A stretch of 64,000 bases of DNA from Lepas anatifera (GCA_034440635.1 JAOTON010000198.1:186001-250000), one strand, 5' to 3'. Positions 10,451 through 22,698 are shown, counted from the stretch's first letter. The notes: generated by a model from the letters alone, not told the origin. Program-made: numbers and translations.

Positions 10451-13400
10451 CATATATGTAAATAATATGATATGTTATCAAACATAATATATCATATTAT
10501 GATATGCCTATGCATGATATGATATAGCTTGATGACATCTTTGGTAATAGAGGCTATCCAGTCCCCCCAGCTAAAGATGGCAGAGTTTAAAGATTCCAGG
10601 TATAATTGAGCTAAAAATTGGCAAAGGAACAATTTTTTTTACCAATTTGCCCATTTAACAGAGTCAATTTGGCTCTTATTTAGCAATAAGAATAGGCAGC
10701 CACCACCCAGTGAAGACTAGTGGAGGCATTGGAACAGGCCCATAGTGTGTTGTCCAGGATTCTCATTAGTAGTTCCATCAGCATACTGAAGCATCAACAA
10801 ACAGAAAGGTTAAAATTATGTTTAATTGGTTGTTAAGAAATAAAATTTGAACATATTAATGTGCTTAATATAGTCTGGAAGCCAGAGTTCCATGCAACTC
10901 AAGGGCTTCACCCTGAATATGAACAGGCTCTGTCTCTCAATCTGACTAACTGAGTGTGTAAAAATAAGTGACTTAATTTTTAGTGGTGCAATGTTGTTGG
11001 CCTACTGAAGCATCCTGCAGACTTGTTTGGTCATTTTCAGAAGATTATTCTACAGGGCCAAAAGTATACTTTAGTAGGTGAGCCAGAGTCAAATTTCAGC
11101 TCAACTCTGTTTTACTTGTTTTTTGTTCTGCAGAATAGTTTTCTGAAGCTGTCTCAATGAAAGTGTAAGGTTAAGTGGGAAACTAAGCATAAATATAGAA
11201 AAACCTAGTCACTTATTTTTTACTTATCCCATTTAGTCAATAATCCTGGGCTTGCCATCATTTAGATTGAGTCACCCTTAAGTCATGCATAAATATGTTG
11301 GAAACAAAATATGTTAGGTTTCTAGTCACTACTGTGCTAAAATCTTTGTTCCAAGTAATTTCAAATATTTATAGTCTCTAGCATGCTGCTGCCATTGTAC
11401 AAAGCTTGGAGAGTAATGGTTTGTTTTATGCATCCTTAGGTTAGCAGGATAAGATGTGTTCAGTTTTTGTAATTGTACTGTGAATCTCGATTGCAAATAT
11501 CATGAATTTAATCAAACTCTTTCTAACTGGCTGCTGGCTTACATTTACCTTATCATAACTAAGATGGCTCTATTAACTATTATTTGTTGTTTTTTTTGTT
11601 TAAATGCTTATACTAGCATGGGATGTGGACTTATATATTATATATTATATATATATATATATATACAGGCGCCTCTGCGATCGAGCCCTGACGGCCCCTG
11701 AAACCTTGCCTCCTGATTCTTTCGCCCATGATGTGGGCAGCGGTATTCTGCTATGCAATTCGGTAACCCTCTGATATTTTACTCCTCTAAACCTTCGGTG
11801 CTGTTCTGGTCCAAATGTTACCCCTTGGCCAAGTAACCTCCATGGGAAATCCTGAAATGATATGCCTCACTGCCCTAACGTGTCTTATGAATCACTTCCT
11901 GTGACGATGGCGTGCGTTTCAGGCCAGGCGATGAAGGACGTGATGCAGATCCCCCGGCCCGCCTGCCCGCCCGTCATCCGCGTCCAGAAGAAGTGGGCGC
12001 TGGAGTACGGCTTCCCCTCCACGCACTCCATGTGTGGCATTGCCATGCCTGCTGCCCTAGTCATTTTCACCTACGAACGGTATCAGGTAGGTCAGGCTGG
12101 ACTCCTGCATTTTTTGTTGACCGTCGATGTAGACCACACCATGAAACCAGTTATTTTATCATAAGTGGAGTTTCAAAGTAAAAAAATAACTAACTACAAA
12201 CCAGTATGTGCAAATAAATGAAACAAAGGAGCAAAAACGCTGCGAACGGTGAAATTCTAGTTTGAAACAGAATTATTTCAGAGCTTCTTTTGAAAATTTT
12301 CGTAAACTATGTTTGGTAAAAAATGTTATATTTCGATGTTCTTCACATGTTGGTCACACGTATATTCACGGATATCAATTAGTTATATAGTTGATATCGA
12401 TAACTATGTACGTGTGACCAAGATGTGAAGAACAATGAAAGTTTAGGTGTTTTGTCCAAACATATTAGGTGTTTTTAAGAACTACTTTTATTATATAGTA
12501 GTTATACACTATCAAAATCGTTATAAGATTCGTATGAACAAGTACATGTCTGCATATATATGTATGTATCGATTTATACAAGCTGACAAAGGCGAAAGAA
12601 GCTATGATTTTCAATAATGCTTGCATTAAAGAAAACTCCTGTCAAAGCAATTACGTCACAACTTGGAATTTTCGAGGATAGGAATAAACCAAGATTTCAC
12701 TATGGCGGTGCTTCATAGCTTTCGCTCGAAACCTGCGGTCTTTTCCCATGGACTTAATTTGGGGAGAGTCAAATTTAGCGTTGGTGCGAGGTGGAGTCTT
12801 CCAATGAGGACGAAGTTCCTTCGCCGCCCTAAATGCTATCTATGGCCTAGCTTCCTATGTATTGTATTAAAGGCAATGTGGCACCTTCATAACGTGATTT
12901 TAACTGAGATAGCCAAGTTGTAAAGCAAGTCGGAAAACCCGGTACTCAATATATCATTTGCCTTGGAACTCGAGATTTCCGTAGAAAAAAGCACAAACCT
13001 ACCTGCAATGTACCCCTTATGTACCCTTAGCAGCAGGCCACAGTTGTCATGGCTGTTGGTGTGACGACATATGCTGACGTCACTGTGAGCATCAGCCAAT
13101 CGAAGCCCTTGAATTTTTCCGAGTATGGTAGTGGTTGCCAGATCATGACATCATTCACAGGCAGATATTTCTTTCTTTCCCTAGAGGAGTATTTAAAAAA
13201 TAAAACTATTGATCTTATTGTACATTTTGCAGAGTAATCATGAGTGGTTTCATTATTTTCCGCTAAAAGTACGCCTAATTACACTAAATTCCAGGATTCG
13301 ACCAAGGTGCCACATTCCCTTTAAGACTCGAGCCCAAGAATAACCATACCCATGGAGGGGTTCACAAAATTCAGAATACAGAGTACTGAATACAAATCTT

Positions 13401-16400
13401 AGCCGCGTGTAGTGCGCTTAATCCCAGTCACATGTACCTAATATGCGAGTGTTGGAGCACAACAGGAGAGTACCAGCCAATGCAGGACTCGAAAGATAAA
13501 ATATAGTAGCCTCAGTTTAGCCTCGGCTGATTTGGATGAATCTTCTGGTAAAGTTTGTAGATTTAATGGAGAATGTAATTGTGTGGATAATAAAACAGTG
13601 CTATTTAATGACGCTGTTCGACACTCAATGCTGTCTCGTTTCCTACGATATGTGTGGTTCTTCAACGCCCTGTAGTGCTTTTGAATGTTCTGTGGAGTTG
13701 TGTAGGGTTGCCAAACAGCAGGCTGCTTTCGACTTTAAGCTTCAGGTGAGGTGGTCCTGTTTAATTATCCGGATCATTTGGTGCTATGAAGTTACACCTT
13801 GGTCTTCAGAGCAGGCGACCTGATGTGGCCGAAAGACGAGCAGTTGAGAGGATTTTGGGGAGGCTGCTAAGTGCTCCCTCCCCTCTGAGATCTCAATAGC
13901 CAGCAAGGCCAGGAAAACACTCGTTTGTGGCTGTGCCAGGTCCATGGTAATATTGTATATTATAACCAACTTTTAGCCACCTAGGAAACTGTCCTCGACG
14001 CCAAACGAGGTGATAAATGTCAAATCTAGGTCGTGGTGGAACTGTTTGGAGATGCTGTTATTAAGGAGGAATAATTCACGAGTACTCTGAAAGTGGACTC
14101 TGGTCATAAAGCCAAGCTCACATACAACCATATCTCTGGTAGCATTATTCAAGGCCATTGACTATGGCGTCACTATCTTACCCATAAAATCCCCTGCACT
14201 AATCTCTAAATCCTCGTGTGGGGTCCGGCACGTGCTTAAGAACACGCACGAAGAGCCAACCAACCCGGATATTCCGAGGTAACTCCTTGCTGTCGAAGGT
14301 GACGATGACAGCATTTGTCGGCACGAGTTCGCCATTCAATCTCCTACCCATTCTTCGTACTTTGGTTACACCCTGCCCCTCCAGTCTGATCAGAACATCC
14401 TCCTCCGTTAAATCTGTCACCTCCCGGCAAGTAGCAACGCCTACAGCGCTGTTCTTTGTCTGATGAGAAGCGAAAGAGACTGGTACACAGAACACAGACT
14501 TACCTTCACCTAAGTAGTAAAGGTTTTTGACAGACAATAGGTCACGCGTTTCTACCGCCGATGACATGGTCATTTCCAATTTTGTGCCTGAGTGCCAATA
14601 GACGTGGGTTGCAGTTCCAAACATTGTCAGGGCCTGGGAAACCTGGAAGGGTTTAACCTTGTCACCCTCCTCCAAATTGAGAACCAGAACTCTGGCAGTG
14701 TTTCTCCCACAGGGCTAGAAGAGCCGGTCTGGTCTGGTCTAGTCAGCGCGGGGGTCTGTCATCCGTGGAGTCCACCACAACGGCGGTAGCAGAAAACGTG
14801 GTCGGGATAGTCCGGTGCGAGGCAGGGATAGGAGTCCGTAAGGTCTTTCCAGTAGAAGTTGATGCTTGGAGAAAATATCTACCTTCAGCCCTTGGGTTGT
14901 CAGCTGTGAACGGCTGGGCCCGGGGGCTGGTACACTGCTTACGGGGGCTAGTGCGTCCGTCACAGAGAGGTGAGAGAGACTCACGCAATCCCCCGATCAG
15001 ATGCATACTTGACGCCATCAGCCCAGAGGGTCGGCAGGACCATGCATCGGGTCATTGTGATACGCAGCGGCGCTCACGCCGCAGAGGCCGCGGGAAGGCC
15101 CCCAGGGCGCTCAGCAGGCCCCAGTGCCGTGAATCGCAAGGATGCCTGGGCCCCGGCCCATCGCACGACCCAAGAAAGGCTCACTTCCGCTAAGGTGGGG
15201 TACGCGGCACCACATGCCCGAAACGTGACCCCCTGGCCCAGCTGAACTGAGCCACAGTGCCCGTAGATACTGCCACGTAGCTAGGCCTCCCGCGGTAGCC
15301 TACGGACGGCTTACTCCTAGTTAGAGCGAGATGTCTCGGCCAAAGGGGGCGTGTTGGAGTCTTCGGGACTGACCCGCCCGAGAGGGAAGCTCAACCCCCC
15401 TTCCCCCTGGATCCTGTCAACCTTATCGCGGGCGCTCGAGATAGACCTCCGAGTGGCGCCTTGCATCCGTAAGAATTCCGAAGAAGGCATGCAGCTGATG
15501 AGCCTAAAACCAAGGCATAAAAGAGGACAGGAACTGAAAATAATCAACAGAATAAGAACCCAAAAACAAGCTGGGTCTACATATTGGGGGTGGGGGGGAC
15601 AGGACAGGGCTGACCAGGGCCAATACGGCTACCTGCCGGGTAACAGAGGGTCGTTAGGGCAGTCGCAGTCCAGGGCGCCGACGACGAGCAGACGCCCTCC
15701 CCTAACGACCACTGGTCAGAGGAAGCGGCTGCCGTCAGGCTACCTGAAATAATGTGGCCAGGGCTCTGCAGCGACGGCGCTCCCAAGGCTGACTGGGGAC
15801 CCTGGTGCGTCACTCCCTGTTATCTCGACCTTCCAGAATAATCCGATAAGCCCAAATCGGTCCCCTGAAGGACTCTTTCAATGTGTTACCTAAAGTGACC
15901 AGATGGTGCCTGCAGAAGTAGCACGCCGTTGAATCTCTCGATGCTGGACCGTCTGAAGCATGGTTAGAGAGACGGTGTCGTGTCGTCCACCCTACAGTCA
16001 CGTGGCTGCAGCCGCTGGCGGTCCTCAAAACCCTCAATAAACAGCGTCATGCTGACTTCATCAGTGTTTTCTGGTGATTTGTATTACTGGTGTGTAACCA
16101 ACCGTATCTGTTCGCCAGTACCCGTTGATTTTGGGCCTGATCCCGGCGCTGTTCTGGTGCACCTGCGTCTGCGGCAGTCGACTCTACCTGGGCATGCACT
16201 CCGTTCTGGTGAGTGTCGGCTCTACCTGGGCATGCACTCCGTTCTGGTGAGTACCGGCGCTACCTGGGCATGCACTCCGTTCTGGTGAGTACCGGCTCTA
16301 CCTGGGCATGCACTCCGTTCTGGTGAGTGTCGGCTCTACCTGGGCGTGCACTCCGTGCTGGTGAGTGTCGGCTCTACCAGGGCATGCACTCCGTTCTGGT

Positions 16401-19071
16401 GAGTGTCGGCTCTACCTGGGCGTGCACTCTGTTCTGGTGAGTGTAGCTCTCGGTTAGGTATTGACTGTCCCCTAACCTCGGTGTTTAGAATATTCTCGCT
16501 GACCAACTGGGCTGGAGGTGGCGCATGAATCAATGCAGAACATTTGGTATTAACACGCGCATTGACCGGGGGCGGGTACACCAGGGGCGGGTACCCGCCC
16601 CCTTGGGTTTTTCGGAGATAGCGTAAAAACGGCGGAGCGTAGCGCTGCCGTACTTGGCATACCCCTTTTCTCATAAGTTTTACAACTTTTGGTTAAAATT
16701 TTAAGGTTAGGTCATGTCAGGTCAGGTCACCAGTACAGGTCAGGTGACCTGACCTCAAAAAATTTTAAGATCGAATAAGTCGGAACAGGGTGAACTTATC
16801 CGATTGAAACTCATATCACATAATGTGCCCACCGAGTTCTCTAAAATAGGATCTGGTATTTTCTATATCGATGACCTAAGGTCAGGTACGAGCCATGACC
16901 TCTCCATTGGAAATACATGGGAAAAAGGGTTTTAGCTGAATAACTTAGTAACGGATGGTGATGGAGCGTTTATTTTAACTGCATTATATTTTTCTTGTGT
17001 TTGCGGTTCTAATGATATGCATTTTACTAATTTGACCTTGACCTGACCAAGTCAGGTCAAATCCTTGCTTTGACCTGGCAAGGTAATATCATATATCATT
17101 CGATTCGGCTTGCTGCGAGGATTCATATAGTTCAAATTGTTTTGCTCTATCTTTACTTGTTCAGATGAAATGACCCAAAAACCTTCATCTACATGTTATC
17201 CTTAGGACGGCATTTTTTAACCCCTAGTGACCTTAAATGTGACCTTACAAAAATTCAAATATTTTCGATGGAGAAGTGGGTGGGCTACCCAACACCGCTT
17301 ACCGTTTTTCGCTACCTAGCGTGGTTCTCGAGATCTTAGTGGGGGGGGCGGGTATCCGCCCCCCCGTCAAAGTGAAGGTGACTCAGACCCCCGTCAATGC
17401 GCGTTCGTAGGTATCGACTGTTTAAATGTGAGTACAAAAATGTATAAATTTCTGTGACCTCACAGGCTCATGCTGTTCATTTTCTTCTCAATCTGACGTG
17501 ACAGCGCACGGTAAACAATCGCCATTTTCGCCCGTGCTCCGAGTGGCGATGCTGCCTCTGACCAAGAGCACGGCGGCCGGCAGGACGTGGTGGCCGGCCT
17601 GGTGCTGGGCGTGCTGATCCTCTGCGGCCTGATTCTGCCCAACATCGACGCTGTGGATGAGTACCTGGTCACCGACTCCTACGCTCCGGTCACCCTCTGC
17701 ATTTTTATAGCGTGTTCGGTGCTGCTGTACCCAGCTGGCAACACGTGGACCCCCGCCAGGTGAGGCCCCGCGGCGGCTCCGCCTGCTGAAACACTGGCTC
17801 CGCTGCGCGCGCGTGGGCCTGCTTAAACTGGCTTCACATTTGGTGAGCCTACCAAATCTTGAAATAATGGACTGATTTTGGTTTTGGTTTCCATGTGTCG
17901 GTTTTCGTCTCGGCAGGCTTTTTCGTAGGTATCTAATCTTTGACTTGGTGATCCCTAATCTTTCGACCCAGACAATCCTGACATGTGAACTGTATTCGAA
18001 TGATTTTAGTGCTCGATGATGGCACTTGGAAAGTGGTGTGAGGAGATGGATACATTATGTGTAACTGAACGGCGCCCGTTATATTAATACTGTAACTGGA
18101 TGCAGGTCTATAGTGAGATTGGAAAACCTTCATTAGGCAGGCATCCCAGAGCTGCTGAGTAAATAAACAAGACTCGATAAATGGACCGGGGGATCATGTA
18201 AGCCATTTCCGGTCCCCTAACCGGCTCCAAAAGCCCGTGGTGCTGTAAATTGTCAGCGATGGGGCCGAATTTCCGGCTGTCAGTGGTCGTTGGATCGAGC
18301 CTCTGTCGTGCTGTATGCCGCAGTAGCGAGAAGTAGGCTCTGCAGCGGATCAGGTGTGGCTCATTAACGCTTGTTTCTGTCAACAGACTCCCTCAACGCT
18401 CCGCATTGGCTCGTGAACAATGGTACAGTCGGAGGGGTCATTAGGCCATGACATGGCCTCTGCTCGACCCTTTCCATGCTTAGATTTATGGATCGTTCTC
18501 TGCGAGCTTGGTTCACCATGCCATGGTCATTGCAGAGTGTCTGACTGCACCTCTATCCACGGACCAAGTGTCGACGGAATCCAGTTTTGCTAGTCGATCG
18601 CATGCGCTTTTACGTCACTGATATGAACTATAGCTTATCGTTTTCTTCGCCAGGGGCGACACAGTGATTATCTGCGCTGTAGTTTTGGGCATCTACAGTG
18701 GGGCTTGGATGAACTACAGCAAGAATCTGATCTCCGCCTCCACAACATCTCCTCCGTACGAAATCATCTGGCCTACGTACGAGATGTGGGGACAGGTACT
18801 GGCGCGCTCCTCCATCGGGCTCAGCTCTGTTCTCGCTACGCGCGCCATCTTTAAGAGCTTGTCGTACGCCACGGTGTGTGCCCTGCTGCGCATTAATCAG
18901 CAAGACGTCACCATGCGGAGAGCCAACGTCAGTCAGCGTCAGTTCGTCATCGTCGAGCTGAGTTACAAGTTTATGACGTACGCCGCGGTCGGGTTCGATA
19001 TTATCTACACGGCTCCGCTGGTGTTCCGACTGATAGGCATTGAGCGACCTGAGTTCTACACTGAGGTTTAA
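9497..19071 (+). CDS. SGPP: Sphingosine-1-phosphate phosphatase (complete, 5 coding exons)
   Basis: A member of the PAP2-type lipid phosphatases that dephosphorylates sphingosine-1-phosphate to sphingosine, normally in the endoplasmic reticulum membrane. Coding exons are 9497-10091, 11923-12086, 16119-16208, 17584-17759 and 18654-19071; all junctions are GT-AG, phases agree, and the sum is 1443 nt (480 residues plus stop), near the 400-440 residues of human SGPP1/2. All three catalytic motifs are visible: K-x6-RP (KDVMQIPRP) and PSTH in exon 2, and SR-x5-H-x3-D split across exons 3 and 4 ([12 protein letters not shown]). The extra length is mostly a Ser-rich linker after residue 75. The chosen ATG has a good context (atagccATGG); an upstream in-frame codon at 9482 is TTG. 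The orthology is firm; assignment to SGPP1 or SGPP2 is not possible by eye. Confidence 0.93.
10410..10446. repeat. (TA)n microsatellite in SGPP intron 1
   Basis: An uninterrupted TA run of about 30 bases followed by AT-rich sequence. Intron 1 (10092-11922) is otherwise unremarkable. Confidence 0.85.
11636..11667. repeat. (TA)n microsatellite in SGPP intron 1
   Basis: A second TATA-type run, about 260 bases upstream of exon 2. Confidence 0.8.
11923..12086 (+). CDS. SGPP: SGPP exon 2 (catalytic motifs C1 and C2)
   Basis: The acceptor is GCGTTTCAG|GC, joining in phase 1 to exon 1 (G+GC = Gly). The exon gives [16 protein letters not shown] with the K-x6-RP substrate-phosphate motif, then FPSTHSMCG, the C2 motif with its catalytic His region, and a hydrophobic run [14 protein letters not shown]. 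The donor is CAG|GTAGGT and the exon ends in phase 0. Confidence 0.94.
12308..12464. mobile_element. Foldback MITE, about 155 bp, flanked by TA
   Basis: Long inverted arms: TATGTTTGG ... GTTCTTCACAT.TTGGTCACACGTA pairs with TACGTGTGACCAAGATGTGAAGAAC ... CCAAACATA. TA at both outer ends suggests a Tc1/mariner-type target duplication. It lies in SGPP intron 2. Confidence 0.65.
12867..13324. mobile_element. TTAA-flanked MITE with 21-bp terminal inverted repeats
   Basis: The left end TTAAAGGCAATGTGGCACC and the inverse of the right end TTAAAGGGAATGTGGCACC differ at one base. TTAA is present at 12867 and 13321. Noncoding; it contains a TGACGTCA palindrome at about 13076. It is not related in sequence to the AGGTCA-rich TTAA families. 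Confidence 0.7.
14199..14675 (-). pseudogene. LINE ORF1 (gag-like) fragment, I/Jockey type
   Basis: A 158-codon frame resembles the ORF1 nucleic-acid-binding protein of arthropod I/Jockey-type LINEs: [13 protein letters not shown], the block [20 protein letters not shown], then [37 protein letters not shown] and [14 protein letters not shown]. In intact elements this runs into zinc knuckles (C..C....H....C), which are absent here, so the copy is cut just before them. The upstream minus-strand sequence to about 15800 could be its 5' region. It lies in SGPP intron 2. Confidence 0.6.
16119..16208 (+). CDS. SGPP: SGPP exon 3 (first half of catalytic motif C3)
   Basis: Thirty codons lie between the acceptor TGTTCGCCAG and the first GTGAGT at 16209. 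They encode [19 protein letters not shown] and then [11 protein letters not shown]; the Asp that completes motif C3 is the first codon of exon 4. Six further copies of the exon's last 32 bases plus the donor follow immediately (16209-16436), so the same exon end is offered seven times. The first donor is chosen because it alone keeps the motif and phase with exon 4. Confidence 0.92.
16209..16442 (+). repeat. 38-bp minisatellite duplicating the SGPP exon 3 splice donor
   Basis: Six tandem units (16209-16246, 16247-16284, 16285-16322, 16323-16360, 16361-16398, 16399-16436) each start GTGAGT and end with a copy of the exon 3 terminus (CTCTACCTGGGCATGCACTC, then CGTTCTG); a seventh GTGAGT follows at 16437. 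Units differ at 1-4 positions. The array is the exon's last 32 bases plus GTGAGT, repeated. Confidence 0.95.
16550..17406 (-). mobile_element. TTAA-flanked element family A, copy 3
   Basis: The left end TTAACACGCGCATTGACCGG is followed by the GGTACCCGCCCCC palindrome and the GC hairpin; the right end CCGTCAATGCGCGTT has lost its TTAA. The interior matches copies 1 and 2 and has AGGTCA/TGACCT clusters near 16710-16755 and 17033-17060. It lies in SGPP intron 3. Confidence 0.72.
17584..17759 (+). CDS. SGPP: SGPP exon 4 (C3 Asp and membrane segments)
   Basis: The acceptor GCGGCCGGCAG precedes GAC GTG GTG, giving [19 protein letters not shown], so the Asp joins exon 3 to complete SR-x5-H-x3-D. 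A luminal loop [16 protein letters not shown] and another hydrophobic helix [15 protein letters not shown] follow. The donor GCCAG|GTGAGG leaves phase 2. Confidence 0.93.
18654..19071 (+). CDS. SGPP: SGPP exon 5 (C-terminal membrane region and stop)
   Basis: The acceptor TTTCTTCGCCAG is followed by one base completing Arg, then [20 protein letters not shown]. The exon runs through conserved C-terminal hydrophobic helices including [20 protein letters not shown] and ends [12 protein letters not shown] at 19069-19071. Its reading frame is open for all 418 bases with C/G-ending codons. Confidence 0.94.
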
Positions 19072-20222
19072 GCGGTGGCCCTGTCAACAAGCGGTTTCGA
19101 TTGTGGCAGGGTTGAAGTGGATGTGAAATTCTGAGTCGCAGGGTCCCCGCTCGGGTACGGACGTCGTGTTCGAAGGACGCTGCTGCAGACAGCTACTATT
19201 GTGAACACCACATTCTCTGGTTTCCCACTTCGTGTAAGCCGCGTGTCTGGGCTGTAGCGACATTTTCGTTGTTTGGTCGTCATGGTCTCTGGGGGATGCA
19301 ATACCGTTCTCATGGCTCGTAGTTCTTAGCATTTGCGTCCTCTTTCAATTTCGAATCCTTCGTTATCCCATACTCAGTTTTGTTGGCGGTGTTCTAACAT
19401 GTATTAGGAGAGAGAGGGAGAGAGAAAAAAAGAGAATATGCTTGCCGTGGTAATATAGTCGGATATAGAGCTTGGATAAAGCTGACTAGTGTGTGCTGTT
19501 TTGTTTGTTTTGTGCTCAAGACGTATCACATTCCAATGGCTTTGTTGTTGGTCAGAAGTGCCCGTACTCAGTTGAGAAGTAGTGTGTTGGCCCTTTATTC
19601 AATTGACTTTTATCCATTAGCTGTCGGCGGGCCGACGACCGAGGCTCAGAACTCAGTGATGTCTCAACCAAACGCTGTTTGTGGCAGTTATGACGGATTT
19701 GAAATGTAAAGTAACGCCGGAGACTGCCGCAGATTCGTCTGGCCGTGGAGAGGGCCTATTTGTGCCTTTCTGCCTACCAGAAAACGATGGGTTTGGGTCA
19801 ACGAGGTGCATAAATGATTTGTATGCACTAAACGCGTTGTTTGCCGTTCTGCTGTATAAGGGAAGTCGTTGGGGCTGCTATACGATGGGTCTGCAACAGG
19901 TGATGATGGCGTTTCTGTTTTATATTCTTTGAGTGGAAGAGCGCTATGTTACATTTATAATCGCTCGGTTAATTTATGGAGTTTGCCATAAGCCTTCTCT
20001 TTTGGTTTACTGGAATGATTTAAGTTTTTATCACGTTGTGCGTCTTACAGACAAGGGAATTATAAGTGGCGTGTGTATTGACTGGCGCAATTTTTATAGT
20101 CTCCAATTGAATGACAACTTTTACGCTGACTCATCCGTTGCTCATTAATGCACTGGTTTGCTAGAATAGCTCACATGCTTCTTGATCTTTGCCTCCATAG
20201 GACTGATAACTCCCGAAAACCC

Positions 20223-20228
20223 AATAAA
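20223..20228 (+). terminator. Candidate polyadenylation signal for SGPP
   Basis: This is the first canonical AATAAA I find downstream of the SGPP stop, about 1.15 kb away. A variant CATAAA occurs near 19806. The assignment rests on position only. Confidence 0.3.
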
Positions 20229-21469
20229 TTTTCAACAGTCTTGAAACTGAGGCGTGTAACCGGTGTGCTGAATCAAGCTGGAGAATGTTTCGCACTGGTT
20301 TCCACACTGAACGCGCTGAACTGTGGTAACAGCGCGATGAAAATTTGTTGATTGAGCTGATCAATTCAATTAACAAATGTTGATAGGTTGATTTGAGCTG
20401 ATCAGCCTAAGTATCTGCACAAGACTGCAACGCTGACCTCCGAGCTGTGGTCCAGCTGGAAGCGTGTTCGGTGGGTATATTACGGCTGGCGGTAGGGGAA
20501 TTCGCAGACTCACGTTCCTGCCTGGCTGGGGGAATGTTAGCGCCAACAGTTTTCCTCCGCGGTCCTCAGTGAACGCTGCGCCTGGATGCCAGCTTTGCTT
20601 AAAAACCAAACGCAGCTGACAATGGGAAGGATTTTGCTTCACCTTGGTATGCGCACGCCACGTTTCAGACAGCTAGTTTCGCTGAATGTATTTTTCTGGT
20701 AAACTATCTTAGCACTGTTTATAAACTCCATGCAATTGTAGGGCGATGCGTCATGCTGTCGCTGCACGTTTCCAACGCGATCGTATCATGTATTTCTACA
20801 CGATCCTCCTGATAAAGAAATATCCATCGGGTATCCAATATCCATCCAAAATATTCATCGGGAGCTCAAATATGCCGAGAGATGTCTACTGAACCAGACC
20901 GCAAATTTTCTGTTAGTCATTGTTGGGTCCTGGATGGACCCCAGGTGTTTTAGAAGCCAGCTCAGTGGACTGCGCTCGTGCCAACACGTATTCATTTGTA
21001 AATCTGAAGGAAAAATTATGAACAATGCTGCTGTGATTATACCATCGCTGCCGGGCTCCAGACTTCTGTTTTAATAATTCCGTGGCGTTCCATTATTCTA
21101 CACCAATGATGTGTCAGGTTTGGTCTTGCGAGTAATTCGCGGCTCGTCGTGTAAAACGCCTCACTACAAAGCCGAAAGAATCAAACTTCTCTGAAGTAAT
21201 CTTATCGCCGCATTTTTTCTCGCTTGTACACGCGGGTCCCAGGATTTACATTAGGTGCCGCTGTGAAGGTGGCGTTTCGTAACCACAATTACGGTGCAAC
21301 AATGCATAAACTATAAAATAGAAACACCATCTGGTTCTTAACACCAGTGCTGAACACACTTCCATTGTGGGCTTGAGTAATGCCACTTACACTATTTCGC
21401 TATCGCTTAACAAGAAATGTAACGGTCAGATGAAGGTGACTGAGCTATCGTTCCGTCGTCCTGTTACAG

Positions 21470-21767
21470 TCACAACCCGTTCTCTGTGTACAGGGAGTTG
21501 GATATCTGGGGAAGGTCGGCGTCGTTGCGTTCCAGGCGCTGGTTGAGCATGGCTTTGGCGGCCCACCGGCGCGCCGTCCAGTCCTTTCCTCTGCAGGACC
21601 GCTGTGGTGCGATCCTCCCGCGGTGCTGTAGCAGCGCCCTCTGACAGTGACCTCCACAGCTCGGACGGCAGCCTGGTAACGCCCTCTGAGCTCGCGTCCG
21701 GCTCGTCCTGCGGCGAGTTTTGGAGCAGCTTCTGCCAGAGCTGCATGGACGCTTTTTCTGCGGAAAC
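21470..21767 (-). pseudogene. Orphan coding-like exon, possibly frameshifted
   Basis: A GC-rich stretch on the minus strand follows an acceptor-like TCTGTTTCCGCAG. One frame looks coding at first (MQLWQKLLQNSPQDEPDASS, then TRLPSELWRSLSEG). From about 21595 onward another frame looks coding (KAMLNQRLERNDADLPQ, ending SNSLYTENGL-TGA), with mostly C-ending codons. The change of frame suggests an indel, or one of the two readings is chance. It lies about 1 kb beyond the IR stop, so it could be an alternative last exon of the IR, a piece of another gene, or a decayed exon. I recognise no domain. Confidence 0.3.
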
Positions 21768-22518
21768 AGACAAACAGAGGTCAGAAAAGATTTTTGTCTT
21801 CGTTCCTTGTGGAATTTTGGCCAATTTGTCTCCGGGTGTACAAAATTAGACCTGTGAGAATCTAATGAAAGTGAAAATGACCAGCAAAGATGAGAAATCC
21901 ACTGGGATGTTATGTCATTGCGATGTCTTTCCATGAGATACTGATTTATCAACTCTTGGTTAATTTGTGGGGCAGGCCTCCAACTGTGTTGATAGGCTGA
22001 AATCTTTTCTGACCTCTGTACGCAACGACGTGGCTCGCTCATGGGCACAATCATAATTTGGTGTCACGGGAAGCGGGCCACTCACTCGATTCTGGCTGTT
22101 CCGTGATCTCCGTTACTTCTTTGTCCGTGCCCCCAAAAAGTGTACCCCTTCCTTTTAAAAGCAACACTCGCTAAATATGTCCCCTCCAGATGAATTGGCT
22201 GTTTTGAAGCAGCTAGAGAAAGATAAACGGTAGCGACCGTAGAAATCATGCGGAAAGCTGACAACAAGCGGCATGGCGAGATCTCTTCTTGATCAGGGCG
22301 GGGGTCCTGGGTGGGTTAACACTGCCACGGCAGTACAGCCCTATGTAAAGCCTGTGGGAGATCCAAAATCCGGGGGGGATCCTGATCCCCAACCCTCCCC
22401 CCGGGATTTCCACCAATGACAAGCGGTGATTGTTTTTTATGTGTTCCACATTTCACCAGCCTAATTTGATGCGGCATCTCCAGATATACGAAACGTTCAT
22501 ACCCCGCTCTCCTCTCAA

Positions 22519-22524
22519 TTTATT
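22519..22524 (-). terminator. Candidate polyadenylation signal for the IR gene
   Basis: TTTATT on + is AATAAA on the coding strand, about 175 bases after the IR stop codon. The position is suitable; there is no other support. Confidence 0.4.
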
Positions 22525-22698
22525 TCCGGGTCACATAACGTCTGAAAACACTAGCGCACCGTTAAGATGCAAGCGATCAATCTTCGCGATCGAAAAGATC
22601 AATTGCCGCTCACCGAGCCTCGTTCCTTAACGCGCGAGTATCGCGCTGGGCTTGAGACAGCACCATATAATATATAAACATAACATTTGAACCATAGC

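Larger units (their letters stand above)
19072..22698. other. Intergenic region between convergent SGPP and IR genes
   Basis: The 3' UTRs probably occupy both edges. Apart from the orphan exon at 21470-21767 I see no coding signal and no clear transposon. A GA-rich stretch lies at 19407-19435. Confidence 0.5.

Noticed and set aside
14765..15193. 142-codon + strand frame in SGPP intron 2
   Set aside because: It is antisense to the probable LINE 5' region, has Arg-rich composition typical of GC-rich noncoding frames, and no recognised domain.
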